From Azohydromonas aeria (GTDB lineage: Bacteria; Pseudomonadota; Gammaproteobacteria; Burkholderiales; Burkholderiaceae_C), in the NCBI RefSeq assembly GCF_009760915.1, contig NZ_VIDQ01000019.1, positions 1 to 64,000 of the forward strand: a stretch of DNA of 64,000 nucleotides. Direction: 5' to 3'. The first letter of the stretch is position 1, and each line of letters starts with the position of its first letter. Of the stretch, positions 1 to 7,550 are shown piece by piece. A program made the position numbers and the translations under genes. Below the pieces are notes generated by a model. It was given only the letters and a program-made list of their open reading frames with translations. It had not been told where the DNA came from and made no database searches.

Positions 1-735
1 CTGGCGCTGCGCGGCGGCGCCAGCCGGGCGCCGGGGGCCGCCGCGCTGCGCCGCGCCGGCGCGCTGCTGGGCGTTCCCGCGCGCTGGCGCCGCTGGTGGC
101 CCTGGCGCCCGGCCCCGCTGCCGCTGCTGCTGGCCGACGGGCGCTTCGCCTTCATCGCGCCCGGCGGCACGGGCGCGCCGGTGCTGGCGCTCGAAGGCCC
201 GGCCGTGCCGGCGCTGCAGCGGGACTTCCTCGACGACTGGGCGCAGCGGCTGCAGCCGGCGCTGGCGCCGCGGCGCTTCACGGCGCTGCAGCCGGTGGCC
301 GGGCAGCAGCAGCTGGTGCGGGTGCCCCCTGAGCACCCGCTGGGCGCGCAGGCGCTGCGCGCGGCGCTGCTGCAGGCCGTGACCGTGGCGCAGTCCCGCA
401 TCCGCCTGGCCCTGGGCCCGGGCGAGAAGCTGGGCCCGGCGCTGCTGCGCGCGCTGTGCCGGGCCGCCTGGCGCGGCGTGGACGTGGAGCTGCTGCTGCC
501 GCGGCCGGTGCGCGCCACCGCGCTGCTGCAGCGCGCTGGCGCGCTGTGCCGGGTCGTGCCCGGGGCGCCGTCCGCCGCTCCGGCGCTGGCCGTGGTGGAC
601 GGCCTGTGGGCCGCGCTGGGCACGCCGCGCCTGGCCGACGAGGCCGCGCCGGTGCTGCTGGACGTGGACGCCGGCGCGGACTTCGAGCGCCAGTTCAAGC
701 GGCGCTTCGACGCGGCGGCCCGGGTGCAACCCTGA
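1..735 (+). CDS. C-terminal part of a degenerate phospholipase D/cardiolipin synthase-like protein (5' end outside window)
   Basis: The frame is open from base 1 and ends at a TGA at 733-735, so only the last 244 codons are visible. The fold pattern resembles the second half of a cardiolipin synthase/PLD protein: a stretch RIRLALGPGEKLGPALLRAL followed by RGVDVELLLPRP, then ALAVVDGLWAALGT near the end. In an active PLD enzyme the last segment would carry the HxKxxxxD motif just before the valine-aspartate pair. Here the His and Lys are absent and only the VVDGLWA part remains, so this half looks catalytically dead. The next gene is a glycosyltransferase 51 bases downstream, which suggests an envelope-lipid setting. 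The family call is moderately sure; I cannot judge the missing N-terminal half. Confidence 0.55.
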   Translation: MALRGGASRAPGAAALRRAGALLGVPARWRRWWPWRPAPLPLLLADGRFAFIAPGGTGAPVLALEGPAVPALQRDFLDDWAQRLQPALAPRRFTALQPVAGQQQLVRVPPEHPLGAQALRAALLQAVTVAQSRIRLALGPGEKLGPALLRALCRAAWRGVDVELLLPRPVRATALLQRAGALCRVVPGAPSAAPALAVVDGLWAALGTPRLADEAAPVLLDVDAGADFERQFKRRFDAAARVQP

Positions 736-786
736 ACCTGCCTGGGGGGCCCCCGGTGGCCCCGGCGGCGCCCTTGGGAACGCCGC

Positions 787-1986
787 ATGCTTGAAGCCCC
801 GCACCGACGCTTCCCCAGAGCCGCCGTGCGCATCGCCTACGTCACCGAAACCTACCCGCCCGAAGTCAACGGCGTGGCCCTGACCACCGAGCGCACGGTC
901 CGGTACCTGCGCGACGGCGGCCACGCGGTGCAGCTGATCCGGCCGCGCCAGCGCGCCGAGGCGCGGCGCGACGACGGCGAGGAATGGCGCACCCCGGGCT
1001 GGCCGATCCCGCTGTACCCGGACCTGCGCTTCGGGCTGGCGCGCCAGGCCGGGTTCGAGCAGCGCTGGCAGGCGCTGCGGCCGCACCTTGTGCACCTGGC
1101 CACGCCCGGGCCGATGGCGCATGCGGCGCTGCACGCCGCGTGCCGCCTGGGGCTGCCCGTGACCAGCGATTTCCGCACCAACTTTCACGCCTACGCCCGC
1201 TATTACCACCTGGGCTGGGCCGAGCCGCTGATCGCCGCGTGCCTGCGGCGCTTCCACAACCGTGCCGGCTGCACCTTCGTGCCGACGCAGGCGCTGGCGC
1301 GGCAGCTGCGCCTCAACGGCTTCCAGCGCGTGGAAGTGCATGGCCGCGGCGTGGACACGCAGCTGTTCTCGCCCGAGCGCCGCAGCGCGGCGCTGCGCGC
1401 GCGCTGGAACGCCGCCGAGCCGCGCCAGGTGGTGATGCTCTACGTCGGCCGGCTCGCCGCCGAGAAGAACGTGGTGCTGGCGCTGCGCGCGTTCCAGGCG
1501 GCGCGGCGGCTACGCCCGCTCACGCGCATGGTGGTCGTGGGCGACGGCCCGCTGCGCGCGCGGCTGGAGCGCGACTTCCCGGCCGCCGAGTTCGTCGGCG
1601 CGCAGCATGGCGAGGCGCTGGCGGCGCATTACGCCAGCGCCGACCTGTTCCTCTTTCCCAGCCAGAGCGAGACCTTCGGCAACGTGACGCTGGAGGCGCT
1701 GGCCAGCGGGCTGGCGGTGGTCGCGGTGGACCTGGCCGCGGCGGCGCAGCACATCGACGCCGGCGTCAACGGGCTGCTGGTGCCGCCCGACGACGAGGAG
1801 GCCTTCATCCGCACCGCCATCCGCGCCGCGGAGATGGCCGAGCTGCTGGCGCCGCTGCGCCACGCCGCGCGCGAGTCGGCGCTCCAGGCGGGCTGGGAGC
1901 AGGTGCTCGGCCGCTTCGAGCAGCGCCTGGCGCAGCTGGCGCTGCAGCCCCTGCCGGCGCGGCTATCGCATGTGGCCATGGCCTGA
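787..1986 (+). CDS. Glycosyltransferase family 4 (GT-B fold)
   Basis: A 399-residue GT4 enzyme, the length usual for the family. The N-terminal Rossmann half begins with RIAYVTETYPPEVNGVALTT, a typical acceptor-side loop. The C-terminal nucleotide-sugar half has VVMLYVGRLAAEKN (around residue 220) and the retaining-GT signature FPSQSETFGNVTLEALASGL with its two glutamates (around 295-310). Proteins of this type next to PAP2 phosphatases transfer hexoses to lipid acceptors in the inner membrane; the substrate cannot be read from sequence. The ATG at 787 has no clear ribosome site and a GTG at 826 is an alternative start just before the conserved region. The 3' end overlaps the downstream PAP2 gene by 17 bases, implying one transcript. 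Confidence 0.85.
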   Translation: MLEAPHRRFPRAAVRIAYVTETYPPEVNGVALTTERTVRYLRDGGHAVQLIRPRQRAEARRDDGEEWRTPGWPIPLYPDLRFGLARQAGFEQRWQALRPHLVHLATPGPMAHAALHAACRLGLPVTSDFRTNFHAYARYYHLGWAEPLIAACLRRFHNRAGCTFVPTQALARQLRLNGFQRVEVHGRGVDTQLFSPERRSAALRARWNAAEPRQVVMLYVGRLAAEKNVVLALRAFQAARRLRPLTRMVVVGDGPLRARLERDFPAAEFVGAQHGEALAAHYASADLFLFPSQSETFGNVTLEALASGLAVVAVDLAAAAQHIDAGVNGLLVPPDDEEAFIRTAIRAAEMAELLAPLRHAARESALQAGWEQVLGRFEQRLAQLALQPLPARLSHVAMA

Positions 1987-2515
1987 GGCGCGCCGCGCGC
2001 GCTGGCTGGAACTCGACCGCCACTGGGCGCGGCGGCTGCACCGCGGCGCCGGCTGCGTGCTGCTGCTGCGGCCGCTCATCCTGGCCAGCCGCCTGGGCGA
2101 CGGGGGCCTGTGGTACGTGCTCATGCTGGTGCTGCCCTGGCTGGGCGGCAGCCCCGACGGGCTGGTGTGCTCGCTGCAGATGCTGGCCGCCGGCACGCTC
2201 AACGTCGTGCTGTACCGCTGGGCCAAGCTGCGCACCGGGCGCGAGCGGCCCTGCGTGGACTGCCCCGACATCCGCGCCTGCACCCGGGCGCTGGACCGCT
2301 ACAGCTTCCCCAGCGGCCACACGCTGCACGCGGTGAGTTTTTCGATGCTGCTGAGCTGGCACTACCCGGGGTGGGCGCCGCTGGCTTGGGCCTTCACGGC
2401 GTTGGTGGCGGCCTCGCGCGTGGTGCTGGGTCTGCACTACCCCAGCGACGTGCTCGCCGGCGCGCTCACCGGCTGCATCACCGCGGGGCTGCTTCTGGCA
2501 TCGTGGCCGTGGTGA
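1970..2515 (+). CDS. PAP2-family membrane phosphatase
   Basis: This 181-residue protein has all three motifs of the type 2 phosphatidic acid phosphatase family: KLRTGRERP (KxxxxxxRP), FPSGHT, and SRVVLGLHYPSDV with the catalytic His and Asp. Hydrophobic segments around them suggest five or six membrane spans. Such enzymes remove phosphate from phosphatidate, undecaprenyl pyrophosphate or related lipids on the periplasmic face. A cysteine-containing stretch (CVDCPDIRACT) sits between the first and second motifs, where a disulfide could form. The start overlaps the preceding GT4 gene by 17 bases, so the two are probably co-translated and act on the same lipid. No other gene follows in the same direction; a repeat cluster lies immediately downstream. 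Confidence 0.88.
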   Translation: MWPWPEARRARWLELDRHWARRLHRGAGCVLLLRPLILASRLGDGGLWYVLMLVLPWLGGSPDGLVCSLQMLAAGTLNVVLYRWAKLRTGRERPCVDCPDIRACTRALDRYSFPSGHTLHAVSFSMLLSWHYPGWAPLAWAFTALVAASRVVLGLHYPSDVLAGALTGCITAGLLLASWPW

Positions 2516-2558
2516 GGAAGCAATTCCGTTTCTTTCTCAACCGCAGTGCCTGGAAGCC

Positions 2559-2730
2559 TTTCCGTTCGTCCTGAGGTATCGAAGGATGAACGGCCGCCGC
2601 TGCAAGGCTGCCATCCGAGCCTGTCGGATTCGGCCTTCGATACCTCAGTCCGAACGGTTCAACGAACCAGCAGTTCCCGGCGTGCGTACCAGCCTCACGG
2701 ATTCGCCCTTCGATACCTCAGTGCGAACGG
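2559..2730. repeat. Cluster of three dispersed palindromic repeat copies (REP-like)
   Basis: A 24-base core in direct orientation at 2562-2585 recurs inverted at 2634-2657 and again at 2707-2730, with two or three mismatches each. The two inverted copies share about 31 bases including flanks. Direct and inverted copies could pair into long hairpins just after the PAP2 gene. The 32 bases at 2559-2590 occur exactly again at 19124-19155 inside another gene, so this is a genome-dispersed element. The core (gaggtatcgaagg and flanks) resembles repeats ending in tcgaagg/cgaacgg that I recall from proteobacterial genomes. No coding region is seen between 2516 and 2764. Confidence 0.75.
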
Positions 2731-2764
2731 GTGAAGGTTCAACGGCCTGACAGGCAACCGCTTT

Positions 2765-3562
2765 TCACTCCTGCCCCGCCCGCCAGCGCCGCAGCCAGCC
2801 CAGTCCTTCGGAAGTCCCGGCGCGCGGCCGGTACTCGGCGCCGACCGGGCCGTCGTAGCCCAGCGCGTCGATGAGGTCGAACAGGTACGGGTAGTGCACC
2901 TCGCCCGCGTCGGGCTCCTGCCGGTCCGGCACGCCGGCGATCTGGATGTGGCCGACGCGGCCCGTGGGCAGCCAGCGGCGCAGGCCCGTGGCCAGGTCGC
3001 CCTCGACGATCTGGCAGTGGTAGAGGTCGAACTGCACCTTGACGTTGGGCGCGCCCGTGTCGGCGGCGAGCCGGTGCGCCTCCTGCTGGCGCCGCACCAG
3101 GTAGCCGGGCACGTCGCGCGGGTTCAGCGGCTCGATCAGCAGCGTCACGCCCTCGGCCGCGGCCAGCGGCGCGGCCCAGCGCAGGTTGTCCAGGTAGGTG
3201 CGCTCCAGCAGCTCGCGCGGCATGCCTTCGGGCATCACGCCGGCCAGCACGTGCAGGCGCGGGCAGCGCAGCGCGCGCAGCCAGGGCAGCGCCTGCTGCG
3301 TGAAGCCGCGGCGGAACTCGTCCACCCGGTCGGGCAGCGCCGCGATGCCGCGCTCGCCCGCGTCCCAGTCACCCGGCGGGGCGTTGAACAGCGCCTGCGC
3401 CAGGCCGTGGCGCCGCAGCCGCGCGGCCACCTCGGCCGGCTCGAAGGCGTAGGGGAACAGGAACTCCACGGCGTCGAAGCCGTCGGCGGCCGCAGCCTCG
3501 AAGCGGTCGAGGAAGGCGTGTTCCGTGTACATCAGCGACAGGTTGGCGGCGAAGCGGGGCAA
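2765..3562 (-). CDS. hyi: Hydroxypyruvate isomerase family TIM barrel
   Basis: Hyi interconverts hydroxypyruvate and tartronate semialdehyde in glyoxylate/glycerate metabolism; it belongs to the xylose isomerase-like TIM-barrel family. The start [12 protein letters not shown] is the family's hallmark, and the metal-binding glutamates appear in [14 protein letters not shown] and GAEYRPRAG, with DLYHCQ between them. I place the start at a TTG (3562) because AAGGAGA lies six bases upstream; this gives 265 residues, close to the usual 258-260. The frame is open further upstream to 3676 but that stretch is proline/arginine-rich and unlike the family. No glyoxylate carboligase or tartronate semialdehyde reductase lies beside it, so the pathway context is missing here. 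Confidence 0.88.
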   Translation of the reverse strand: MPRFAANLSLMYTEHAFLDRFEAAAADGFDAVEFLFPYAFEPAEVAARLRRHGLAQALFNAPPGDWDAGERGIAALPDRVDEFRRGFTQQALPWLRALRCPRLHVLAGVMPEGMPRELLERTYLDNLRWAAPLAAAEGVTLLIEPLNPRDVPGYLVRRQQEAHRLAADTGAPNVKVQFDLYHCQIVEGDLATGLRRWLPTGRVGHIQIAGVPDRQEPDAGEVHYPYLFDLIDALGYDGPVGAEYRPRAGTSEGLGWLRRWRAGQE

Positions 3563-3751
3563 GGCGTCTCCTTCGGGCTCGACGTTCCGGCCGGCAAGCC
3601 AACGCCTGGGGCGGCCGGGCCGGGATGGACGGTTCAACCCGCATTGTCGAGCGGTGGCCTGGGCTGCCGGTTGCACGCCGCAGCGGTCGGCCTACGATGC
3701 GCCGAGACGCGCGGCCCCCGCGGGCCGTGCGCCGCACAAGGAGGTATCGAC

Positions 3752-3988
3752 ATGGAACACAAGCTGCATCTGCTCGAATCGTTCCAGGCGCAGGACGCGC
3801 AGGGCAAGCGCTACAAGGTCAAGGGCTACGAGCACCTGATGCGCGAGGACCTGTTCGTCTCGGCCGAGGAGCTGTGGGAGCCCACCGGCCAGGCCGAGTA
3901 CCGGCTGGACACCGGCGAGCCCCTGGACATGCTCAAGGACGGCACGCTGCGCCTGCGCGGCAGCGACGTGGTGCTGACGCGGCAGTAG
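3752..3988 (+). CDS. Small conserved-looking protein of unknown function
   Basis: A 78-residue soluble protein beginning MEHKLHLLESFQAQDAQGK, with a strong ribosome site (AAGGAGG) ahead of the ATG at 3752. It has no cysteine, no membrane segment and no signal peptide. Mixed charged residues and short beta-like stretches (RYKVKGYEHLM, TLRLRGSDVVLTR) suggest a small beta-rich fold. I do not recognise a named family. It is divergent from hyi with 189 bases between them, and a rho-independent terminator follows 24 bases after its stop, so it is a single-gene transcript. A sequence with a perfect TTGCA but a poor -24 box lies at 3660-3675 and could be a weak sigma-54 site. Confidence 0.7.
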   Translation: MEHKLHLLESFQAQDAQGKRYKVKGYEHLMREDLFVSAEELWEPTGQAEYRLDTGEPLDMLKDGTLRLRGSDVVLTRQ

Positions 3989-4012
3989 GCCAGCAGCCCT
4001 TTCCTGGTCAAC

Positions 4013-4036
4013 AGCCCGGCCCCGGCCGGGCTTTTT
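4013..4036 (+). terminator. Rho-independent terminator
   Basis: An 8-bp stem (agcccggc/gccgggct) with a four-base loop is followed by five T residues at 4032-4036. It terminates the small gene ending at 3988. Confidence 0.88.
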
Positions 4037-4097
4037 GTTGACCGAGGCACTCCCGGGCCGATTGACAATGGTTGCCAAGAATTTGAGCATGCCGGCC

Positions 4098-4352
4098 ATG
4101 ACCAGTACCAGCACCATGAACATCGCCTTGCCGGAAGCACTGCGCGCCTACGTGGCGCAGCGGGTCGAGTCCGGGCAGTACGGCAACACCAGCGAATACA
4201 TCCGTGAGTTGATTCGCCAAGATCAGCGCGAGCAGGCCGCGGCGCATTTGCGCGCCTTGCTGGAAGAAGGCCTCGCCAGTGGGGTGCCGACGCCGGACAC
4301 GCCGACCGACTGGGACGAACTCCAGGCATTGGCACGAGGCAACCGCGGGTGA
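4098..4352 (+). CDS. parD: ParD-family antitoxin
   Basis: The sequence STMNIALPEALRAYVAQRVE followed by SGQYGNTSEYIRELIRQDQ is the ribbon-helix-helix DNA-binding domain of ParD antitoxins; the C-terminal part (about residues 45-84) would wrap around the toxin. ParD represses its own operon and neutralises ParE. Four in-frame ATGs are possible (4068, 4089, 4098, 4116). None has a good ribosome site, and I chose 4098 because ParD proteins usually start three to six residues before the MNIxLP motif. A TTGACA at 4062-4067 could be the -35 box, but the matching -10 is poor. The stop overlaps the toxin start (GTGA), as expected for a coupled toxin-antitoxin pair. Confidence 0.87.
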   Translation: MTSTSTMNIALPEALRAYVAQRVESGQYGNTSEYIRELIRQDQREQAAAHLRALLEEGLASGVPTPDTPTDWDELQALARGNRG

Positions 4353-4666
4353 AGCGTTGCCTGTTGCGGCCCCGCGCCCGTGACGACCGGCGCGCCGAAG
4401 TCCTGAATTACCGGGAAGTGGCTGGCACCGCGGTAGCTGCCAGGCTCGTCACCGCCATGGCCAAGGCCCTGGAAGAGTTGTCCACGAATCCTGGCATGGG
4501 CTCACCGGTGCTGGGCCAGACATTGGGCGTGGAAGGCCTGCGGACGTGGCGGCTCGACGGATTCCCGCTGACGTTCTGGTATTTCGAACGCGACGAACAC
4601 GTCGATGTCGTGCGCCTCGTCGGCCAGCGCCAGGATCCGGGCCGGCTGATGGATTTCGACGACTGA
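4349..4666 (+). CDS. parE: ParE-family toxin (RelE/ParE superfamily)
   Basis: A 105-residue protein of usual ParE length, with RPRARDDRRAEVLNYREVAG at the start, NPGMGSPVLGQTL in the middle and FPLTFWYFERDEHVDVVRLV before the C-terminus, all matching the ParE scaffold. Characterised ParE toxins act on DNA gyrase. The GTG start at 4349 overlaps the parD stop by four bases, so translation depends on antitoxin translation. The pair stands alone between a terminator and a convergent deacetylase gene, with no integrase or phage gene near, which suggests a chromosomal orphan module. The gene appears intact. Confidence 0.87.
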   Translation: MKRCLLRPRARDDRRAEVLNYREVAGTAVAARLVTAMAKALEELSTNPGMGSPVLGQTLGVEGLRTWRLDGFPLTFWYFERDEHVDVVRLVGQRQDPGRLMDFDD

Positions 4667-4693
4667 CCGCCGCCTTGGCGGCCCTGCCCGGCT

Positions 4694-5578
4694 TCAGTCC
4701 ACCGCCCCGCGCGGCATGCGTTGCGCCACCTCGCGCAGCAGCAGCGGCTGGCGGCCCTGCTCCAGCGCCCGGGCCAGCAGCTCCAGCCAGCAGTCGCGCA
4801 CGCCGGGATGCACCACGTCGTCGGGGTGCAGCTCGAAGCGCAGCAGCGGCGCGTTGCGCAGCCGCCGCGCCAGCATCGGCACCCACAGCCGCGACAGGCC
4901 GCGGCGCCACGCCGCGCGGGTGCTGAACGCCAGGCTCCAGGCGCGCAGCGGCGGCTGGCCGCGCAACCCGACGAAGCGGTCCAGCGTGCAGCTGTAGTCG
5001 AAGCCGGCCGCGGCCAGCGCGCGGGCGCTGTCCGCGCCCAGCAGCCACGCCGGCGGCACGAAGCCGTGCAGCGGCCAGCCGCGGCGCGCGAACCAGCGCC
5101 GGCCCAGCGCCAGGCGCCGCGCGGCGTCGGCCTGCGGCAGCGCCGCGAACTCGCCCTCGCCGGCGGTGTAGAAGCGCCGCCGCAGCCGCTGCAGCGCCCC
5201 GCGCGCGGGCAGCGGGTCGAGATGGCTCCAGCCGTGCAGCGCCAGCTCGTGGCCGCGCGCGAGGGCTGCGTCCATGGCTGCCTCGAAGCTGAAGGTGGAC
5301 GGCGCGCCGTGCCAGCGCGGCACCACCAGCAGCGTGGCTGGCAGCGACGGCGCCAGCGCGGTGGCCGCCTCCAGCAGCGCCGCGCAGCGCTCCCAGGTGG
5401 CCGGCGCCACGTCGTGCACCACCAGCGCCAGCGCGCCGCCCGGGGCCAGCGCGTCGCGCGGCAGGTCCACCGGCGCCAGCGAGACGAAATCGACCGGGCC
5501 GGCGGCCGGATCGGGGGCCGCTTCGGCGCCGGGACTCAAGGCAGAAAAGGACATGGCGGACATGGGGCGCTGCCCCAT
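4694..5578 (-). CDS. DUF2334 polysaccharide-deacetylase-like protein
   Basis: The 294-residue product has the NodB-like barrel pattern of DUF2334: ALVVHDVAPAT near residue 50 (metal Asp), HELALHGWSHLDP near 115 (metal histidines), GFVPPAWLL in the middle and RFELHPDDVVHPGV near 245. These enzymes are presumed to de-N-acetylate sugars or peptidoglycan. There is no signal peptide; the first 45 residues are a loose alanine/proline segment. Alternative ATG starts at 5563 and 5554 are equally plausible, since no start has a clear ribosome site. It lies downstream of a GT4 gene on the same strand, separated by 165 bases that hold a GC-rich hairpin (5662-5685) without a T-run. Confidence 0.82.
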   Translation of the reverse strand: MGQRPMSAMSFSALSPGAEAAPDPAAGPVDFVSLAPVDLPRDALAPGGALALVVHDVAPATWERCAALLEAATALAPSLPATLLVVPRWHGAPSTFSFEAAMDAALARGHELALHGWSHLDPLPARGALQRLRRRFYTAGEGEFAALPQADAARRLALGRRWFARRGWPLHGFVPPAWLLGADSARALAAAGFDYSCTLDRFVGLRGQPPLRAWSLAFSTRAAWRRGLSRLWVPMLARRLRNAPLLRFELHPDDVVHPGVRDCWLELLARALEQGRQPLLLREVAQRMPRGAVD

Positions 5579-5743
5579 GGGGTGAAGGTGTCAATCAGCG
5601 CCCCGGTGCCGGGCAGGCCGGTTTCCGGGGCCCTTTCGGGAGCCGGGCAAGGCACTCTCCCGGGCGGCTCCCAGGGAAGCCGCCCCAGACCGGGCGGTGG
5701 GGAATACGGGCAGCGCAGCGCACGGCGCGCGGCCCGCGCCGTT

Positions 5744-6967
5744 TCAGTGCAGGTCCTTGCCCGACGGCATCCCGCACCAGTGCAGCGCCGGCAGCGTAGC
5801 CTCGTCGCCCGTGAGGCGGCTGCCGCGCAGCAGGCGGCGGTAGCGGCCCAGCAACTGCGGCATCACCTGCTCCCAGTCGTGGCGCTCGGCGCAGGCGCGG
5901 CCCTGGCGGCGCAGGGGCTCGAGGTCGCCAGCAAACAATGCCGCAATCGCTTCTGCCCAGGCGGCGGGCTTGTCGCTGTCCACGGCAAGCGCGGCGCCGC
6001 CCTCGGCCAGCTCGGCCAGCCCGGCGGCCTGACGCACGACGACGGGCGTGCCGCAGGCCATCGCCTCCAGCGGCGCCAGGCCGAAGCTTTCCTGGTCGCC
6101 GGCGTGCACGAAGGCGTCGGCGCTGGCCATCAGCCGCGCGAGCTGGCCGGGCCGCGGCTCGTAGGGCAGGCGCCGCACGCGCGCGCCGTGCGGCGGCAGC
6201 GGGCCGTCGCCCACGGCCAGCAGCAGCCAGGGCTGGCCCAGGCGGCGCACCGCCTCGGCCAGCAGCGGCAGGTTCTTCTCCGGGGCGAAGCGGCCCACGA
6301 ACAGCAGCAGCCGCACGTCCTCGCTGATGCCCAGCTCGGCGCGCAGCGCCGGGTCGCGCCGCGAGGGGTGGAAGGTCTTGGTGTCCACGCCCAGCGGCTG
6401 CTGCTCGACGTTGGCCAGGCCCAGCGCGCGCAGCTGCTCGGCCATGGAGCGGCTGGGGGCCAGCACCAGGTCGAAGTCGCGGTACATGCGGCCGATGTAG
6501 GCGCCCACCGTGCGGCGCACGCTGGCGCGCACCCAGGCGGGCCCGCCCACGAGCCGCGCGGCCATCGCCATCACGTTGCTGTGGCAGAAGGCCACCACCG
6601 GCACGCCCAGGCGCTGCCCGGCGTCCAGGCTGGCCCAGCCCAGGCGCAGCGGGTCGCCGGCCTCGATCAGGTCGGGCCCCAGGCGCTCGATGCGCCGCGC
6701 CGCGGCACGGCGGTCCAGCGGCAGCCGGTAGCCGCCCAGGCCCGGCAGCGGCAGCCCGCCGGCGTCCTCGAAGCCCCAGCCGCGCGCGCCGGGTGCGAAC
6801 ACGGTGTGCTGCCAGCCCTGCTGCCGCGCCAGCCAGCCGTGCTTGACCTGCAGGTAGCGCTGCACACCGCCGCCGGTCGGGCTCCAGAACATGGTCGTGT
6901 CGACCAGGTGGCGGCCTGCATCGTCATCGTCGTCGCGGGCCGGCGGGGACAGGTGTGGAGGCTTCAT
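5744..6967 (-). CDS. Glycosyltransferase family 4
   Basis: A 407-residue GT4 enzyme. SPTGGGVQRYLQVKHGWLAR in the N-terminal half is the acceptor loop seen in mannosyltransferase-like members, LLLFVGRFAPEKN (about 215) begins the donor-binding half, and HAGDQESFGLAPLEAMACGT (about 300) carries the E-x7-E signature. A run of five aspartates precedes the conserved region. I start at the ATG at 6967 (MKPPHLSP); ten more codons are open upstream to 6997. It is probably co-transcribed with the downstream deacetylase; a transferase-deacetylase pair suits modification of a small glycolipid. It is divergent from the stress gene at 7084. Confidence 0.85.
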   Translation of the reverse strand: MKPPHLSPPARDDDDDAGRHLVDTTMFWSPTGGGVQRYLQVKHGWLARQQGWQHTVFAPGARGWGFEDAGGLPLPGLGGYRLPLDRRAAARRIERLGPDLIEAGDPLRLGWASLDAGQRLGVPVVAFCHSNVMAMAARLVGGPAWVRASVRRTVGAYIGRMYRDFDLVLAPSRSMAEQLRALGLANVEQQPLGVDTKTFHPSRRDPALRAELGISEDVRLLLFVGRFAPEKNLPLLAEAVRRLGQPWLLLAVGDGPLPPHGARVRRLPYEPRPGQLARLMASADAFVHAGDQESFGLAPLEAMACGTPVVVRQAAGLAELAEGGAALAVDSDKPAAWAEAIAALFAGDLEPLRRQGRACAERHDWEQVMPQLLGRYRRLLRGSRLTGDEATLPALHWCGMPSGKDLH

Positions 6968-7032
6968 GCGCGCACCTGTGCAAACGCCATGCCGCACTGC
7001 AGCAATTCAAATCGAAACCCCGGCAATGTCCC

Positions 7033-7048
7033 GGGCACGCTGCCTGCC
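7033..7048 (+). promoter_or_regulatory. Sigma-54-like -24/-12 element
   Basis: The 16 bases GGGCACGCTGCCTGCC match the consensus TGGCAC-N5-TTGC at 8 of 10 positions with exact spacing, 36 bases before the ATG at 7084. The same 16-mer occurs, on the other strand, upstream of the hemerythrin gene at 40909. See the regulon finding. Confidence 0.5.
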
Positions 7049-7083
7049 TGCAGCGGCGCACCCACACCCAAGGAGAGACCTCC

Positions 7084-7536
7084 ATGAGCAACGACGAAGT
7101 CATCGACACCCTCAACGACCTGATCGAGACCTGCAAGGACGGCGAGTACGGCTTCCGCACCAGCTCCGAGCATGCCAAGGCGCCCGAGCTCAAGACGCTG
7201 CTGCTGGACCGCGCCAGCGACTGCCAGCGCGGCGCCAGCGAGCTGCAGTCGCTCGTGACGCAGCTCGGCGGCGAAGCCGACACCGGCGGCAGCGCGCTGG
7301 GCGCCATGCACCGCGGCTGGGTCGCGGTGAAGGCCACGCTCTCGACCTACGACGACAAGGCCATCCTGGAAGAGTGCGAGCGCGGCGAGGACACGGCGCT
7401 GACGAGCTACCGCAACGCGCTGGCCAAGCCGCTGCCGCCGCAGATCCAGGCCGTGGTGGACCGCCAGTACCAGGGCGTCAAGCGCAACCACGACCAGGTG
7501 CGCGAGTTGCGCAACCGCCTGCGCGCGGCGACCTGA
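7084..7536 (+). CDS. PA2169/DUF2383 family four-helix-bundle protein
   Basis: A 150-residue, fully helical protein starting MSNDEVIDTLNDLIETCKDG, which is the signature of the DUF2383/PA2169 family, small ferritin-like bundles found with general stress genes. Conserved acidic and histidine positions include EYGFRTSSEHAKAPELK and the C-terminal YQGVKRNHDQVRELRN. Function is not established; members are often induced in stationary phase or by desiccation. The ATG at 7084 has AAGGAGAG upstream. It is followed 14 bases later by a DUF4142 lipoprotein gene, another ferritin-like family, so the two likely form one stress operon under the element at 7033-7048. Confidence 0.85.
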   Translation: MSNDEVIDTLNDLIETCKDGEYGFRTSSEHAKAPELKTLLLDRASDCQRGASELQSLVTQLGGEADTGGSALGAMHRGWVAVKATLSTYDDKAILEECERGEDTALTSYRNALAKPLPPQIQAVVDRQYQGVKRNHDQVRELRNRLRAAT

Positions 7537-7550
7537 ACGGCGCGGCACCC

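Noticed and set aside
3660..3675. Sigma-54-like site before the small gene at 3752
   Set aside because: The -12 part is perfect (TTGCA) but the -24 part keeps only TGG; too weak to list as a feature.
4062..4090. Sigma-70 promoter for parDE
   Set aside because: TTGACA is perfect, but the hexamer 17 bases later (gagcat) is a poor -10, and the region overlaps possible start codons.
4721..7087. A 788-codon open frame on the + strand
   Set aside because: It runs antisense to the deacetylase and GT4 genes and has typical shadow composition; no family motif.
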